From Nocardioides plantarum (GTDB lineage Bacteria > Actinomycetota > Actinomycetes > Propionibacteriales > Nocardioidaceae), in assembly GCF_006346395.1 (NCBI RefSeq), contig NZ_VDMS01000001.1, positions 930,001 to 994,000 on the forward strand: DNA of 64,000 nucleotides, read 5' to 3'. Shown here piece by piece: positions 1 through 9,796 of this stretch. The notes under the pieces were generated by a model. That model saw only the letters and a list, made by a program, of their open reading frames with translations. It did not search any database and had not been told where the DNA came from. Position numbers and translations under genes: made by a program. The stretch's first letter is position 1. Each line of letters opens with the position of its first letter.

Positions 1-572
1 ACCTCGTGCAGCAGGTGGCTCGACAGCAGCACCGTGCCGCCGCGGTCGGCGTACCCCTTGAGGAGGCCGCGCATCCAGCGGATGCCGGCGGGGTCGAGAC
101 CGTTGGCCGGCTCGTCGAGGATCAGCACCCGCGGGTCGCCGAGCAGCGCGTGGGCGATGCCGAGGCGCTGCTTCATGCCCAGGGAGTAGTTGCGCAGCCG
201 GCGGCCGGCCTCGTCGGGGCTGAGCGAGACGAGGTGCAGCATCTCGTCGACGCGCGACATCGGCAGCCCCATGGCGGTGGCGCCGATGGTGAGGATCTCG
301 CGCCCGGTGCGACCGCCGTGCTGGGCACTGGCGTCGAGGAGCACCCCGACGTGACGGCCCGGGTTGGGCAGGTCACGGTAGAGGTGCCCGCCGATCGTCG
401 CGCGACCCCGGCTGGCCGCGGTCAGACCGACCAGGATGCGCATCGTGGTGGTCTTGCCCGCCCCGTTGGGCCCCAGGAAGCCGGTGACCCGACCCGGTTG
501 GCAGGCGAAGCTGACGTCGTCGACGGCGACGAAGTCGCCGTAGGTGCGGGTGAGCCCCTCGACCGTGATCAT
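1..572 (-). CDS. ABC transporter ATP-binding protein, antibiotic-export type (partial, 3' end outside window)
   Basis: This is the nucleotide-binding subunit of an ABC transporter. It would hydrolyse ATP on the inner face of the membrane for a separate permease. The ATG at 572 opens MITVEGLTRTYGDFVAV. Walker A is GPNGAGKTT at residues 34-42, the signature NYSLGMKQR lies at about 128-136, followed by Walker B VLILDEP and an H-loop SSHLLHE just before the window edge. The stretch around residues 77-92 (LLDAS...GRTGRE) resembles the BcrA/DrrA group that often exports antibiotics or peptides. About 190 residues are visible; the family is usually near 300, so the C-terminal third and any permease lie to the left. 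The substrate cannot be read from this fragment. Confidence 0.93.
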   Translation of the reverse strand, partial: MITVEGLTRTYGDFVAVDDVSFACQPGRVTGFLGPNGAGKTTTMRILVGLTAASRGRATIGGHLYRDLPNPGRHVGVLLDASAQHGGRTGREILTIGATAMGLPMSRVDEMLHLVSLSPDEAGRRLRNYSLGMKQRLGIAHALLGDPRVLILDEPANGLDPAGIRWMRGLLKGYADRGGTVLLSSHLLHE

Positions 573-641
573 GGCGCACACTCTGCCCGATGGGCGACCG
601 CGACCGCCGCGGGACCCGCGGTCGGGGCGCGGGTCGTCGGA

Positions 642-881
642 TCAGGTCTGCGAGCGACGCTCGACGGTCGTCTGGGTGCCGTCGGGGTTGGTGACCGTCT
701 CCACGGTGCGGGCGCGGCGACCGGAGTTCCACGTCACGGCGGTCAGCACGATGACGACGGCGCCGACGGCGGCCATGATCCAGCCGACCATGGTCAGGTC
801 GACGCCCTCGATCTGGTCGGTGACCGCCAGGGCGAGCACCAGTCCGACGACCAGCAGGAACCCACCGAATCCGTAACCCAT
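642..881 (-). CDS. DUF6458 family small membrane protein
   Basis: A 79-residue protein with two membrane helices, at about residues 5-22 (GFLLVVGLVLALAV) and 30-47 (MVGWIMAAVGAVVIVLTAV), joined by a short acidic loop. A polar tail ends in a T/Q/R-rich segment. The layout and the phrase TDQIEGVDLTMVGWI match the actinobacterial DUF6458 family, whose function is not known. The start at 881 is chosen because a clear GAAGGAG ribosome site sits 5 bases upstream; the frame is open further upstream but lacks such a site. It lies between the ABC ATPase and the Rv1339-like enzyme and shares their strand, but there is no overlap to suggest translational coupling. Confidence 0.85.
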   Translation of the reverse strand: MGYGFGGFLLVVGLVLALAVTDQIEGVDLTMVGWIMAAVGAVVIVLTAVTWNSGRRARTVETVTNPDGTQTTVERRSQT

Positions 882-995
882 GACGACTCCTTCGTGCGTG
901 TGGACCGGGCGGCTGCCCGGGCGCGTCACGACGATGCTCGGAGTCGTCGACGGCAGGTCCACCCCCACGGGTGGGCGTCGGGCCGGGCCCGGCAC

Positions 996-1763
996 TCAGA
1001 TCTCGTACGTCGCCCCGGTGGCCGCGAGCTCGATCGGACCCGAGTAGGCCGTGCGCGCCTCGGCCACCATCCCGTCGGCGTCGAACCACGGCGGGACGTG
1101 GGTGATGACCAGGCGACCGGTCCGTGAGCGGGCGGCGGTGGCGCCGGCCTCGACCCCGGTGAGGTGGATGCCCGGCGGGTTGTCGTCGACCTCGCGGAAG
1201 GACGCCTCGCACAGGAACAGCCGCGTGTTGGCGGCGATCCGGTCGAGGCCCTCGCAGGTGGCCGAGTCGCCGCTGTAGCCCAGCGTCGACTGCCCCACGC
1301 TGATCCGCAGCCCGTAGGCCTCGACCGGGTGCTCCACGGGGATCGGCAGGATCGTGAAGGGTCCCAGGGTGATCGGGCCGGCGTACTCGCGGAAGTCGAA
1401 GGCGTCGGCCATCCCGGCCCCGTCGGGCAGCCCGTAGGCCTCGGACATCCGCTCGGCGACCCCGGTGGGGCCGTAGACCGGGATCCGCGGCTGGGCGCCG
1501 TCGGGGTGGTACTTGCGCAGGACGTAGTAGCCGCACAGGTCGCTGCAGTGGTCGGGGTGCAGGTGGCTGAAGAGCACCGCGTCGACGGCCAGCGCGTCGG
1601 CATGGCGCTGCAGGACGCCGAGCGAGCCGCTGCCGAGGTCGAGCAGGATCCGCCAGGTGCGCTTGTCGTCGCCGTCGCCGACGTCGGCCTCGACGAGGTA
1701 GCAGCTCGCGCTGGCGTCGGGTCCCGGGTAGGACCCGGAGCACCCGATGATCGTGAGCCTCAT
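996..1763 (-). CDS. metallo-beta-lactamase-fold phosphodiesterase, Rv1339-like
   Basis: A 255-residue metallo-beta-lactamase-fold hydrolase. The N-terminus reads [15 protein letters not shown], and the metal-binding motif HLHPDHC lies at about residues 66-72. Later ligands are H in PVEHPVEAYG, D in GYSGDSAT and H in ITHVPPW. This order matches the family of Mycobacterium tuberculosis Rv1339, reported as an atypical class II cyclic-nucleotide phosphodiesterase. The match is supported by position, since Rv1339 follows murI in mycobacteria and here the gene follows murI with a one-base TGATG overlap. A role in cAMP breakdown is an inference from the family. Ribonuclease Z-like activity is the main alternative. 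No signal peptide is visible, so it is probably cytoplasmic. Confidence 0.85.
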   Translation of the reverse strand: MRLTIIGCSGSYPGPDASASCYLVEADVGDGDDKRTWRILLDLGSGSLGVLQRHADALAVDAVLFSHLHPDHCSDLCGYYVLRKYHPDGAQPRIPVYGPTGVAERMSEAYGLPDGAGMADAFDFREYAGPITLGPFTILPIPVEHPVEAYGLRISVGQSTLGYSGDSATCEGLDRIAANTRLFLCEASFREVDDNPPGIHLTGVEAGATAARSRTGRLVITHVPPWFDADGMVAEARTAYSGPIELAATGATYEI

Positions 1764-2617
1764 CAGGCTGCTCCTCCGACGAACTGGGTGGCCGAGGCCA
1801 TCTCGGGGCCGAGGAACCGACGGCCGATGGTCTCGAACTCGACCGGTGAGCCGGTGGTGACGAAGCGGTACGACGGCTCGCCCGAGGTGCGCATCAGACC
1901 GGTGTCGGCCAGCATCCGGTAGACGTCCTTGGCGCACTCCTCGGCGCTGCTGACCAGGGTGACGCCCTCGCCGACGACGTAGGAGATGACGCCGGTCAGC
2001 AGCGGGTAGTGCGTGCAGCCGAGGATCAGGGTGTCGACGCCGGCCTCGACGAGCGGGTCGAGGTAGTCGTGGGCGGCGGCGATCAGCTCGTCGCCGCCGG
2101 TGACGCCGGCCTCGACGAAGTCGACGAAGCGGGGGCAGGCGCGGGTGCTGAGCGTGACCTGAGGGGCGGCGGCGAACGCGTCGTCGTAGGCCCGGGAGTC
2201 GGCGGTCGAGCGGGTGCAGATCACGCCGATCCGACCGGTGTGGGTCGCGGCGACCGCGCGCCGGGTGGCCGGGAAGATGACCTCGACGACGGGCACGTCG
2301 TAGCGCTCGCGCGCGTCGCGGAGCATGGCAGCACTCGCCGAGTTGCACGCGATGACGAGGGCCTTGACTCCCTGGTGGACGAGGTGGTCCAGGCACTCGA
2401 GGGCGTACTCGCGGACCTCGCCGATCGGCTTGGGGCCGTAGGGCTGGCGGGCGGTGTCGCCGACGTAGAGGAGCGACTCGTGGGGCAGCTGGTCGATCAC
2501 CGAGCGGGCGACGGTGAGGCCGCCGAAGCCGGAGTCGAAGATGCCGATCGGGGCGTCGCGCAGGCCCTGGCCGTCCGAGGACTCAGCGGGCCACCGGGGC
2601 GAAGGCGGCACGGTCAC
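1763..2617 (-). CDS. murI: glutamate racemase
   Basis: Glutamate racemase interconverts L- and D-glutamate and supplies D-glutamate for peptidoglycan. The family hallmarks are all present: [13 protein letters not shown] near the N-terminus, the first catalytic cysteine in IACNSAS and the second in LGCTHYPLL, with GDTARQPYG between. It is 284 residues from the GTG at 2617, close to the usual 265-285. The start is uncertain: there is no convincing ribosome site, and GTG at 2611 is equally possible. The open frame continues upstream to 2749, but that part overlaps the divergent PRPP synthetase and looks non-coding. Its stop overlaps the start of the Rv1339-like gene by one base, so the two are probably co-translated. 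Confidence 0.95.
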   Translation of the reverse strand: MTVPPSPRWPAESSDGQGLRDAPIGIFDSGFGGLTVARSVIDQLPHESLLYVGDTARQPYGPKPIGEVREYALECLDHLVHQGVKALVIACNSASAAMLRDARERYDVPVVEVIFPATRRAVAATHTGRIGVICTRSTADSRAYDDAFAAAPQVTLSTRACPRFVDFVEAGVTGGDELIAAAHDYLDPLVEAGVDTLILGCTHYPLLTGVISYVVGEGVTLVSSAEECAKDVYRMLADTGLMRTSGEPSYRFVTTGSPVEFETIGRRFLGPEMASATQFVGGAA

Positions 2618-2713
2618 GAGACGCAACGGTACGGCGTACCCGTGCCTCGGCGCACGACGTCTCGGGGGTGATGTCCGCGACGTCCGGGGCCGGCACGCGC
2701 ATAGGGTGGGGCC

Positions 2714-3700
2714 GTGCGCGAGATCGTGGTCTTCAGCGGCAACGCGCACCGCGCGCTGGCCGAGTCCATCTGCGAGCGGCTCGGGGTGCCCCTGTCACCG
2801 GTCGAGCTGACCCGCTTCTCCAACGACTGCCTGCAGGCCCAGCTGCAGGCCAACTGCCGCCAGCGCGACGTCTACCTGGTCCAGCCGCTGGTCCCGCCCA
2901 CGCAGGAGCACCTGATGGAGCTGCTGCTGATGGTCGACGCGGCCCGCGGTGCCTCGGCGGACAAGATCACCGCGGTCGTGCCCTACTACGCCTACGCGCG
3001 CTCGGACAAGAAGGACGCCTCGCGGCTGTCCATCGGCGGGCGTCTGGTCGCCGACCTGCTCGCCACCGCCGGCGTCGATCGGGTGATCACCATGACCCTG
3101 CACGCCCCGCAGGTGCACGGGTTCTTCTCGATGCCCGTAGACCACCTCACCGCACTGGGGGTGCTTGCCGACCACTACCTCGGCCAGGACCTCGGCGACG
3201 CGGTGGTGGTCTCCCCCGACTTCGGCAACGCCAAGACCGCCACGCAGTTCGCCCGGCTCCTCGGACTGCCGGTGGCCGCCGGCAGCAAGAAGCGCCTGGC
3301 CGACGACCGGGTCGTCATCGACGCCATCGTCGGCGACGTGCACGGGCGGCGCGCGATCGTGCTCGACGACGAGATCGCCACCGGCGGCTCGATCGTCGAG
3401 CTGCTCGACCGGCTGCGCGACCAGGGCTGCACCGAGGCCTCGGTCGCCTGCACCCACGGCCTGTTCGTGGGCGCCGCCGTCGAGCGGCTCAAGGACCACC
3501 CGATGATCACCGAGGTCGTCACGACCGACACCGTGCCGCCGCCCGTCGTCCCGGGCGGGTGGCCGCAGCTGAGCGTCCTGTCGGTGGCCGGGCTGCTCGC
3601 CGAGGCCGTGGCCCGCATCCACGCCGGCGAGTCGGTCAGCAGCCTGTTCGACGGGGTCGATCCCGCGCTCGGCCCGCCTCAGCCGCGGCTCTTCGACTGA
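2714..3700 (+). CDS. ribose-phosphate pyrophosphokinase, divergent paralogue
   Basis: A 328-residue PRPP synthetase homologue. It would make phosphoribosyl pyrophosphate from ribose 5-phosphate and ATP for nucleotide, histidine and tryptophan synthesis. The PRPP-binding loop is [11 protein letters not shown] at about residues 216-226 (usual form DDMIDTGGT). The flexible catalytic loop reads [15 protein letters not shown] instead of the common QDKK...REPI type, and VSPDFGNAK replaces the usual VSPDAGG. These differences suggest it is not the housekeeping Prs, normally next to glmU, but a second, divergent copy. The GTG start at 2714 is 96 bases from the divergent murI start. Whether it is a full PRPP synthetase or a related phosphoribosyltransferase cannot be settled from sequence. 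Confidence 0.85.
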   Translation: MREIVVFSGNAHRALAESICERLGVPLSPVELTRFSNDCLQAQLQANCRQRDVYLVQPLVPPTQEHLMELLLMVDAARGASADKITAVVPYYAYARSDKKDASRLSIGGRLVADLLATAGVDRVITMTLHAPQVHGFFSMPVDHLTALGVLADHYLGQDLGDAVVVSPDFGNAKTATQFARLLGLPVAAGSKKRLADDRVVIDAIVGDVHGRRAIVLDDEIATGGSIVELLDRLRDQGCTEASVACTHGLFVGAAVERLKDHPMITEVVTTDTVPPPVVPGGWPQLSVLSVAGLLAEAVARIHAGESVSSLFDGVDPALGPPQPRLFD

Positions 3701-3746
3701 CCCGGCGCGTCGGCGACGTCCGGACCGTACGCCGGCGCCCTCGAGG

Positions 3747-4073
3747 TCACCTCGACTGCTCGCCCAGCCTGCGCCGCGCCTCGTCGTGCCCGAACAGGCC
3801 GGGCAGGCCCAGCCGGGCGCCGACCGCGGCGGTGAGACGGGCGTGGTTGCTCTGCGCGGCTCCGCTGGTCACCAGCGTGTCCGCGCCGGCCGCGAGAGCC
3901 TCGGCGCAGGTCCACTGGAGCTTGCGGACCTTGTTGCCACCGCCGCCGGGTCCGACGAGGTCGTCGCGCTTCACCAGCAGGTCACCGGGTCGCAGCCCGA
4001 GAGCGTCACCGAGCCGGTCGGCCAGCTCGACGGGGGTGCGGATCGGGGCCAGGTCGACGGGGGTCAGGCTCAC
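3747..4073 (-). pseudogene. D-cysteine desulfhydrase / ACC deaminase family gene with internal deletion
   Basis: The open frame encodes 108 residues, against about 330 in the family of fold-type II PLP enzymes that includes D-cysteine desulfhydrase and ACC deaminase. Residues 1-90 are a normal N-terminus: LVKRDDL, then GGGGNKVRKLQW with the PLP-binding lysine, then SGAAQSNHARLTAAVGARLG. The next residues, GLPGLFGHDEARRRLGEQSR, look like the extreme C-terminus of the same family (usual form HTGG-PGLFG). About 220 residues in between are missing and the frame is kept. The catalytic core is therefore lost and the gene is most likely dead. Start GTG at 4073 has a GGAAGGG ribosome site. Reading this as an internal deletion, not simple truncation, is inference from the C-terminal motif. 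Confidence 0.8.
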
Positions 4074-4161
4074 TCACCCTTCCTAGCAGGACCGGCCCCG
4101 GAGCATCCGCTCGGCGCAGCCCGGCCTCGACGCGGCACGTTGATTCTGACCGCCCCTCCAC

Positions 4162-4183
4162 GTTCACTAACCGGTTAGTGAAC
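4162..4183. promoter_or_regulatory. perfect 22-bp palindrome, TetR-type operator candidate
   Basis: The sequence GTTCACTAACC is followed directly by its exact reverse complement, giving a perfect 22-bp palindrome with no spacer. The inner part, ACTAACCGGTTAGT, has the look of a TetR-family operator. It lies about 90 bases upstream of the broken desulfhydrase and 46 bases past the stop of the DUF3152 gene. No regulator gene is next to it. A terminator for the DUF3152 gene is possible, but there is no run of T after either arm. Confidence 0.6.
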
Positions 4184-4228
4184 GCAGGAACGCCCTCGTG
4201 CGGACGGCACGGACCGCGTCTCGTCCGT

Positions 4229-5347
4229 TCAGCGCAGCTCGGCCGCGGTCGGCCACGGGTTGAACGTGCAGCCCTGGGTGCCCTTCGACTGCTGCATCAT
4301 CACCGGCGCGAGCGCACCGGCCCGCGGGCAGCTCGCGTGGCCGTTGCCGAGCCAGTGCCCGGTCTCGTGGTTGACGACCATGTGGCGGTAGTCGCGCAGC
4401 GAGCGGCGGGCCTTGTTCCAGGCCGGCGAGGCGTGCAGCCAACGGGTCTGGTTGATGACCACGAACCGGCCCGCCCGGCAGCTCCACGTCGTGCTGCAGA
4501 TGCTGTCGTACGACGGCAGCCGGCTCGCCTCGGCGAGCACCACCGTGAACGACCCGCCGCTCGACACCCGCCGGAAGCTGACGCCCGAGGCGCGCCAGCC
4601 GCGCGGGTCCTCGTAGGTCTCCTGCACGAGCCGCTTGAACTCAGTCAGGTCGGCCGTGATCCGGCCGTCCGTCCTCACCGAGTAGGTGACCGAGCGGCGT
4701 ACGTCGACGACGTGCTTGGCCAGGACCGAGGGCGAGCGCGCCGCGGTGGTCCGGCGGCCGGTGGAGGAACCGGTCACCTGCACGCTGATCCGGCGCCCGA
4801 CGTCGGCGGGAGCCAGGGCGTAGCGCGCGGAGCGGGCGTTGGCGATCGGGTCCGGCCCGCGGAACCACCGGTAGGTGAAGCGCTCGGGCTGCGGCCACCA
4901 GCGGCCGACCCGGGCGGCGAGGACCCTGCCGTAGCGCGGGGTCCCGGCGACCTGCGGACGTTCGCGGTTGACCAGCGCCGCCCGCACCACCCGGGCGCGC
5001 TCGGGCGACGTCGCCGTCGCGGTGTTGCCCTCGGCCTCCGTGGCCGTGACGCGCACGCTGAGCCGGTGGCCGAGGTCGCGGGTGCCGAGCCGGTAGGTCG
5101 ACGCGGTCGCGCCGCTGATCGCCTGACCGTCGCGCAGCCAGCGGTAGGTCTTGGTGACCCGGGCCGGCTCCCACGCGCCACCGGAGGTCGAGAGCGTGCG
5201 GCCCCACACGGGCTCGCCGCGGACCGTGGGCTCCAGGGTGCTGACGACCTCGCCCGCGCGGGCGGGCTCGGCGGAGGTCGATGGCACCACGAGGGCCAGG
5301 AGGGCGCTGGCGAGCACGGCGACGACCAGACCTCGGGGCTTCCACAT
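4229..5347 (-). CDS. secreted DUF3152 protein with two Ig-like repeats and a metallopeptidase-like domain
   Basis: A 372-residue exported protein. Residues 1-31 form a signal peptide (MWKPRGLVVAVLASALLALV...STSA). Two Ig-like repeats of about 85 residues follow, each with the pattern Y-R-W-x-R-x-G/D ... Y-x-L-x-x-x-D-x-G-x-R/H-x-S-V-x-V-T. Such repeats are common in Nocardioides surface proteins. The C-terminal 170 residues are a DUF3152 domain with a metzincin-like zinc motif HETGHWLGNGH and conserved cysteines. The start is the ATG at 5347, which opens the signal peptide; the longer frame runs into the divergent polymerase gene. The substrate is unknown. A cell-wall or extracellular peptidase is an inference from the zinc motif. 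Confidence 0.88.
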   Translation of the reverse strand: MWKPRGLVVAVLASALLALVVPSTSAEPARAGEVVSTLEPTVRGEPVWGRTLSTSGGAWEPARVTKTYRWLRDGQAISGATASTYRLGTRDLGHRLSVRVTATEAEGNTATATSPERARVVRAALVNRERPQVAGTPRYGRVLAARVGRWWPQPERFTYRWFRGPDPIANARSARYALAPADVGRRISVQVTGSSTGRRTTAARSPSVLAKHVVDVRRSVTYSVRTDGRITADLTEFKRLVQETYEDPRGWRASGVSFRRVSSGGSFTVVLAEASRLPSYDSICSTTWSCRAGRFVVINQTRWLHASPAWNKARRSLRDYRHMVVNHETGHWLGNGHASCPRAGALAPVMMQQSKGTQGCTFNPWPTAAELR

Positions 5348-5390
5348 GCCGTCACCGTAACCCGGGGGCGCCGGGTGCCAGGGTGTCCCC

Positions 5391-7040
5391 ATGTCCCGGA
5401 TCTCGCTGTCGCGCCTGGCCGGCGACCGCGTCCTGGTGGTCGACGGCGGGGCCACGCACGAGACCACCCGGGCCGACCTCCCGGCGTACGTCGCCGGGCG
5501 CGAGGCCGAGGGTGCCGAGGCGGCCGATCCCCCGCGATGGGTCTGGGACGACACGGCCCGCTGGTATCCCCCACTCCTCGCGGCGGGGGTGCGGGTCGCG
5601 CGCTGCCACGACCTGCGTCTGGGCCACCACCTGCTCCGGCGGGCGCCCGCGGTCGACCCGGGGCAGCTCGTCGGCGAGGAGTCCGAGCACTGGGACCGGC
5701 TCGGCCCGACCCAGCCCTCGGAGCCGGTGCTGTTCTCTGGCGACGACGTCGTCGAGCACCTGCGCGCCGACCTCGAGGACGCCCGGCAGCTGGCCGCGGT
5801 GGCCGCGGCGACCGGACCCGGCGAGGCGGCCCGCCTCGGGCTGCTGCTCGCGGCAGAGTCGTCCGGGGCGCTCGTCGCGGTCGAGATGACCCACGCCGGC
5901 CTGCCGTGGCGCGTCGACGTCCACGAGCGCCTGCTGGCCGACCTGCTCGGCCCGCGACCGCCGCGTGGCGCCCGACCGGCCGGCCTCGAGGCGCTGGCGG
6001 CCCAGGTGCGTACGGCGTTCGCCGCGCCCGGTCTCAACCCCGACTCGCGGCCCGAGCTGCTCACGGCGCTGCGCCGTGCCGGCCTCGAGGTCGCCGACAC
6101 CCGCGCGTCGTCCCTGCGCCGGCTCGAGCACCCCGGCATCGAGCCGCTGCTGCGCTACAAACAGCTGGCCCACCTGTTCTCGACCAACGGCTGGGCGTGG
6201 ATCGACCAGTGGGTCAGTGGCGGCCGGTTCCGGCCGTCGTACCAACCGGCGGGCTCGACCACCGGACGCTGGTCGTCCAACGGCGGTGGCGCGCTCTCCA
6301 TCCCGGTGCAGGTGCGCCCGGCCGCGGTCGCCGACGACGGCTGGGTCCTGGTCGTCGCCGACGTCGCCCAGCTCGAGCCGCGGGTGCTGGCCGGGATGAG
6401 CGGCGACCGGGCGCTGGCCCGAGCCGCGCGCGGCGCGGACCTCTACCAGGGCATGGTCGACACCGGCGCCGTCGCGAGCCGCAACGACGCCAAGCTCGGC
6501 CTGCTCGGCGCGATGTACGGCGCCACCAGCGGCGAGAGCGGTCGGCTGCTGGCCGGTCTCGCGCGCCGCTACCCCGACGCCTTCGGCCTGGTCGAGACGG
6601 CCGCCCGCGCCGGCGAGCGCGGCCAGGTCGTGCGCACCCTGCTCGGGCGCGGCTCCCAGACGCTCGGCGAGGTGCCCGCGGACCCCGAGCAGCAGGCCGC
6701 CTACCGCCGCTCCTGGGGGCGCTTCACCCGCAACTTCGTGGTGCAGGGCACCGGCGCCGAGTGGGCGCTGTGCTGGATCGCCGACCTGCGCCACCGGCTC
6801 TGGGCCCTGGGCTCGGGCCGGCTCGAGGAGCGGCCGCACCTGGTGTTCTTCCTGCACGACGAGGTCGTGGTGCACGCCCCGGCCGACCTCGCCGGCCAGG
6901 TCGCCGCGGCGGCCACCGAAGCGGCCACCGCCGCGGGCGCGCTGGTCTTCCGCGATCTGCCGATCGACTTCCCGCTCAACGTCTCCGTCGTGGCGTCGTA
7001 CGCCGACGCCGGCAAGCCGGGAGTGGCAACCCCGGGATAG
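5391..7040 (+). CDS. family A DNA polymerase, short actinobacterial form (bifunctional 3'-5' exonuclease/polymerase family)
   Basis: A 549-residue relative of DNA polymerase I without the 5' nuclease domain. Polymerase motif A is DVAQLEPRV with the metal-binding Asp and the steric-gate Glu, motif B is RNDAKLGLLGAMYG, and motif C is HDEVVVHAP with the second metal-binding Asp. The N-terminal 200 residues correspond to the 3'-5' exonuclease region, but the DEDD acidic residues are hard to place, so proofreading is doubtful. In motif B the residue equivalent to E. coli Phe762 is leucine. It is separate from the main polA. The family is annotated as bifunctional exonuclease/polymerase in many actinobacteria, and its cellular role is not established. 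The ATG at 5391 fits the divergent arrangement with the DUF3152 gene, 43 bases away. Confidence 0.85.
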   Translation: MSRISLSRLAGDRVLVVDGGATHETTRADLPAYVAGREAEGAEAADPPRWVWDDTARWYPPLLAAGVRVARCHDLRLGHHLLRRAPAVDPGQLVGEESEHWDRLGPTQPSEPVLFSGDDVVEHLRADLEDARQLAAVAAATGPGEAARLGLLLAAESSGALVAVEMTHAGLPWRVDVHERLLADLLGPRPPRGARPAGLEALAAQVRTAFAAPGLNPDSRPELLTALRRAGLEVADTRASSLRRLEHPGIEPLLRYKQLAHLFSTNGWAWIDQWVSGGRFRPSYQPAGSTTGRWSSNGGGALSIPVQVRPAAVADDGWVLVVADVAQLEPRVLAGMSGDRALARAARGADLYQGMVDTGAVASRNDAKLGLLGAMYGATSGESGRLLAGLARRYPDAFGLVETAARAGERGQVVRTLLGRGSQTLGEVPADPEQQAAYRRSWGRFTRNFVVQGTGAEWALCWIADLRHRLWALGSGRLEERPHLVFFLHDEVVVHAPADLAGQVAAAATEAATAAGALVFRDLPIDFPLNVSVVASYADAGKPGVATPG

Positions 7041-7046
7041 GCGAGC

Positions 7047-7298
7047 TCAGCCCCGGTCGACGTCGATCCGGTGCAGGGCCAGCCCCCAGGCGACGCCCTT
7101 GGCGACGGCGCCGATGAGCAGGAACGCCTGCCCGGCAGCGGTGACGAACCAGCTGAGCGGCAGCGGGCCACCGTCGGTCAGCATCCACAAGCCCACGAAG
7201 GTGAGCAGGACACCGGGGATGATCGCGATCCCGGGAGAGGGGGCCTGCCAGGTCGTGGCTCCGGCGCGGGGGGATGACATACCCCCAGTGTCGGTCAT
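7047..7298 (-). CDS. small two-helix membrane protein, unknown function
   Basis: An 83-residue protein with two membrane helices at about residues 25-44 (IAIIPGVLLTFVGLWML) and 51-70 (LSWFVTAAGQAFLLIGAV), ending in a short charged tail. I do not recognise a family. Two starts are possible: ATG 7298 (MTDTGGM) or ATG 7280 (MSSPRAG), the latter with a G-rich stretch immediately upstream. It converges on the polymerase gene with 6 bases between stops and lies 22 bases downstream of the cysM start region on its own strand side, so it may be transcribed after cysM. Confidence 0.6.
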   Translation of the reverse strand: MTDTGGMSSPRAGATTWQAPSPGIAIIPGVLLTFVGLWMLTDGGPLPLSWFVTAAGQAFLLIGAVAKGVAWGLALHRIDVDRG

Positions 7299-7320
7299 CG
7301 ACCGCCGGTGCGGTGCGCGA

Positions 7321-9042
<1,722 letters not shown>

Positions 9043-9043
<1 letters not shown>

Positions 9044-9597
9044 CAGCGCAGGAAGTAGGTCGGGTCGAACTCCTCGAGCGGGATGATCCGCACCCGCGGG
9101 AGCTCGGCGTTGAACGCCCGGACGTCGTACTCGAGGTCGAAGTGCTCGACCCCCTCGATCGCCAGCTGGGTGCTGGTGAACTCCCGGAACCCCAGGACCC
9201 CGACCCGTCGGTCGGGCAGCAGCGCGTGGATCGCCTCGGCGAAGTCGGCGTCGTGGCTGCCGAGGACGACGTCGGCGTCACCGCGCTCGCGCAGCGCCTC
9301 GAGGGTGCGCAGGATGCCGATGTCGACGACCTTCTCGTCGGCGCGCCCCGACAGCGGGACGGGTCGGTACTCCATGGCCAGCAGCGCCTGCACGAAGCCC
9401 GTGGGCAGGTTGCCGTTGCTGGCGTTGAGGAAGAACAGGCCGGTGACCGGCTGGCCCCACTGCTCCTCGAGGTAGGTCGTGACCCGCTCCCAGCGGGGAC
9501 GCTCCTCGGGCAGCGGACGACGGCCGAGCACCGCCGAGCCGAGCGTGGCGTCGAGGTTCTCACCGTCGACGAGGACGAACGTTCGGCGCTCGGTCAT
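9043..9597 (-). CDS. NYN-domain (LabA/DUF88-type) ribonuclease-like protein
   Basis: A 184-residue protein with the PIN-like NYN fold. Acidic residues expected at the metal site are visible: FVLVDGENLD near the N-terminus, KVVDIGILRT in the middle, and LGSHDADFAEAI later. NYN domains are usually metal-dependent RNases in RNA processing or decay. The C-terminal 35 residues (GVEHFDLEYDVRAFN...DPTYFLR) extend beyond the core fold. It is translationally coupled to the downstream P-loop gene by a TGATG overlap. Upstream is a 200-base spacer with a repeat doublet, so the pair may have its own promoter rather than belong to the mec-cysO transcript. Confidence 0.85.
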
Positions 9598-9655
9598 GCG
9601 TGGAGACTATCCACCAGGCGCCACCACGGTGATCGAGCTGCCCGGACCAGACGGT

Positions 9656-9775
9656 GGTCGAGGAGGTTGCGCTGGCAACCGTCTCGAGACCACGCGACCG
9701 GGGCGACGAGGTGAGGTCGCCGGTCGGCGGCTGTGGAGTGGTCTCGAGACAGGCGCTAGCGCGCCTTCCTCGACC
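9656..9775. repeat. REP-like doublet of two long imperfect hairpins
   Basis: Two hairpin elements lie in inverse orientation in the spacer between cysO and the NYN gene. Hairpin 1 (9656-9691) has outer arms GGTCGAG and CTCGAGACC and inner arms GGTTGC and GCAACC. Hairpin 2 (9740-9775) has outer arms GGTCTCGAGA and TCCTCGACC and inner arms GGCGC and GCGCC. The shared GGTCTCGAGAC / GGTCGAGG termini suggest one mobile intergenic repeat family used twice, as in bacterial interspersed mosaic elements. It could also act as a transcription terminator between cysO and the NYN gene. Confidence 0.7.
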
Positions 9776-9796
9776 GGCGTGTGATGACCGTGGGGG

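Noticed and set aside
4178..7117. Very long plus-strand open frame of 979 codons
   Set aside because: It runs antisense to the DUF3152 gene and out of frame with the polymerase, and its translation is R/A/G/P-rich without any motif. Long shadow frames are expected at this GC content.
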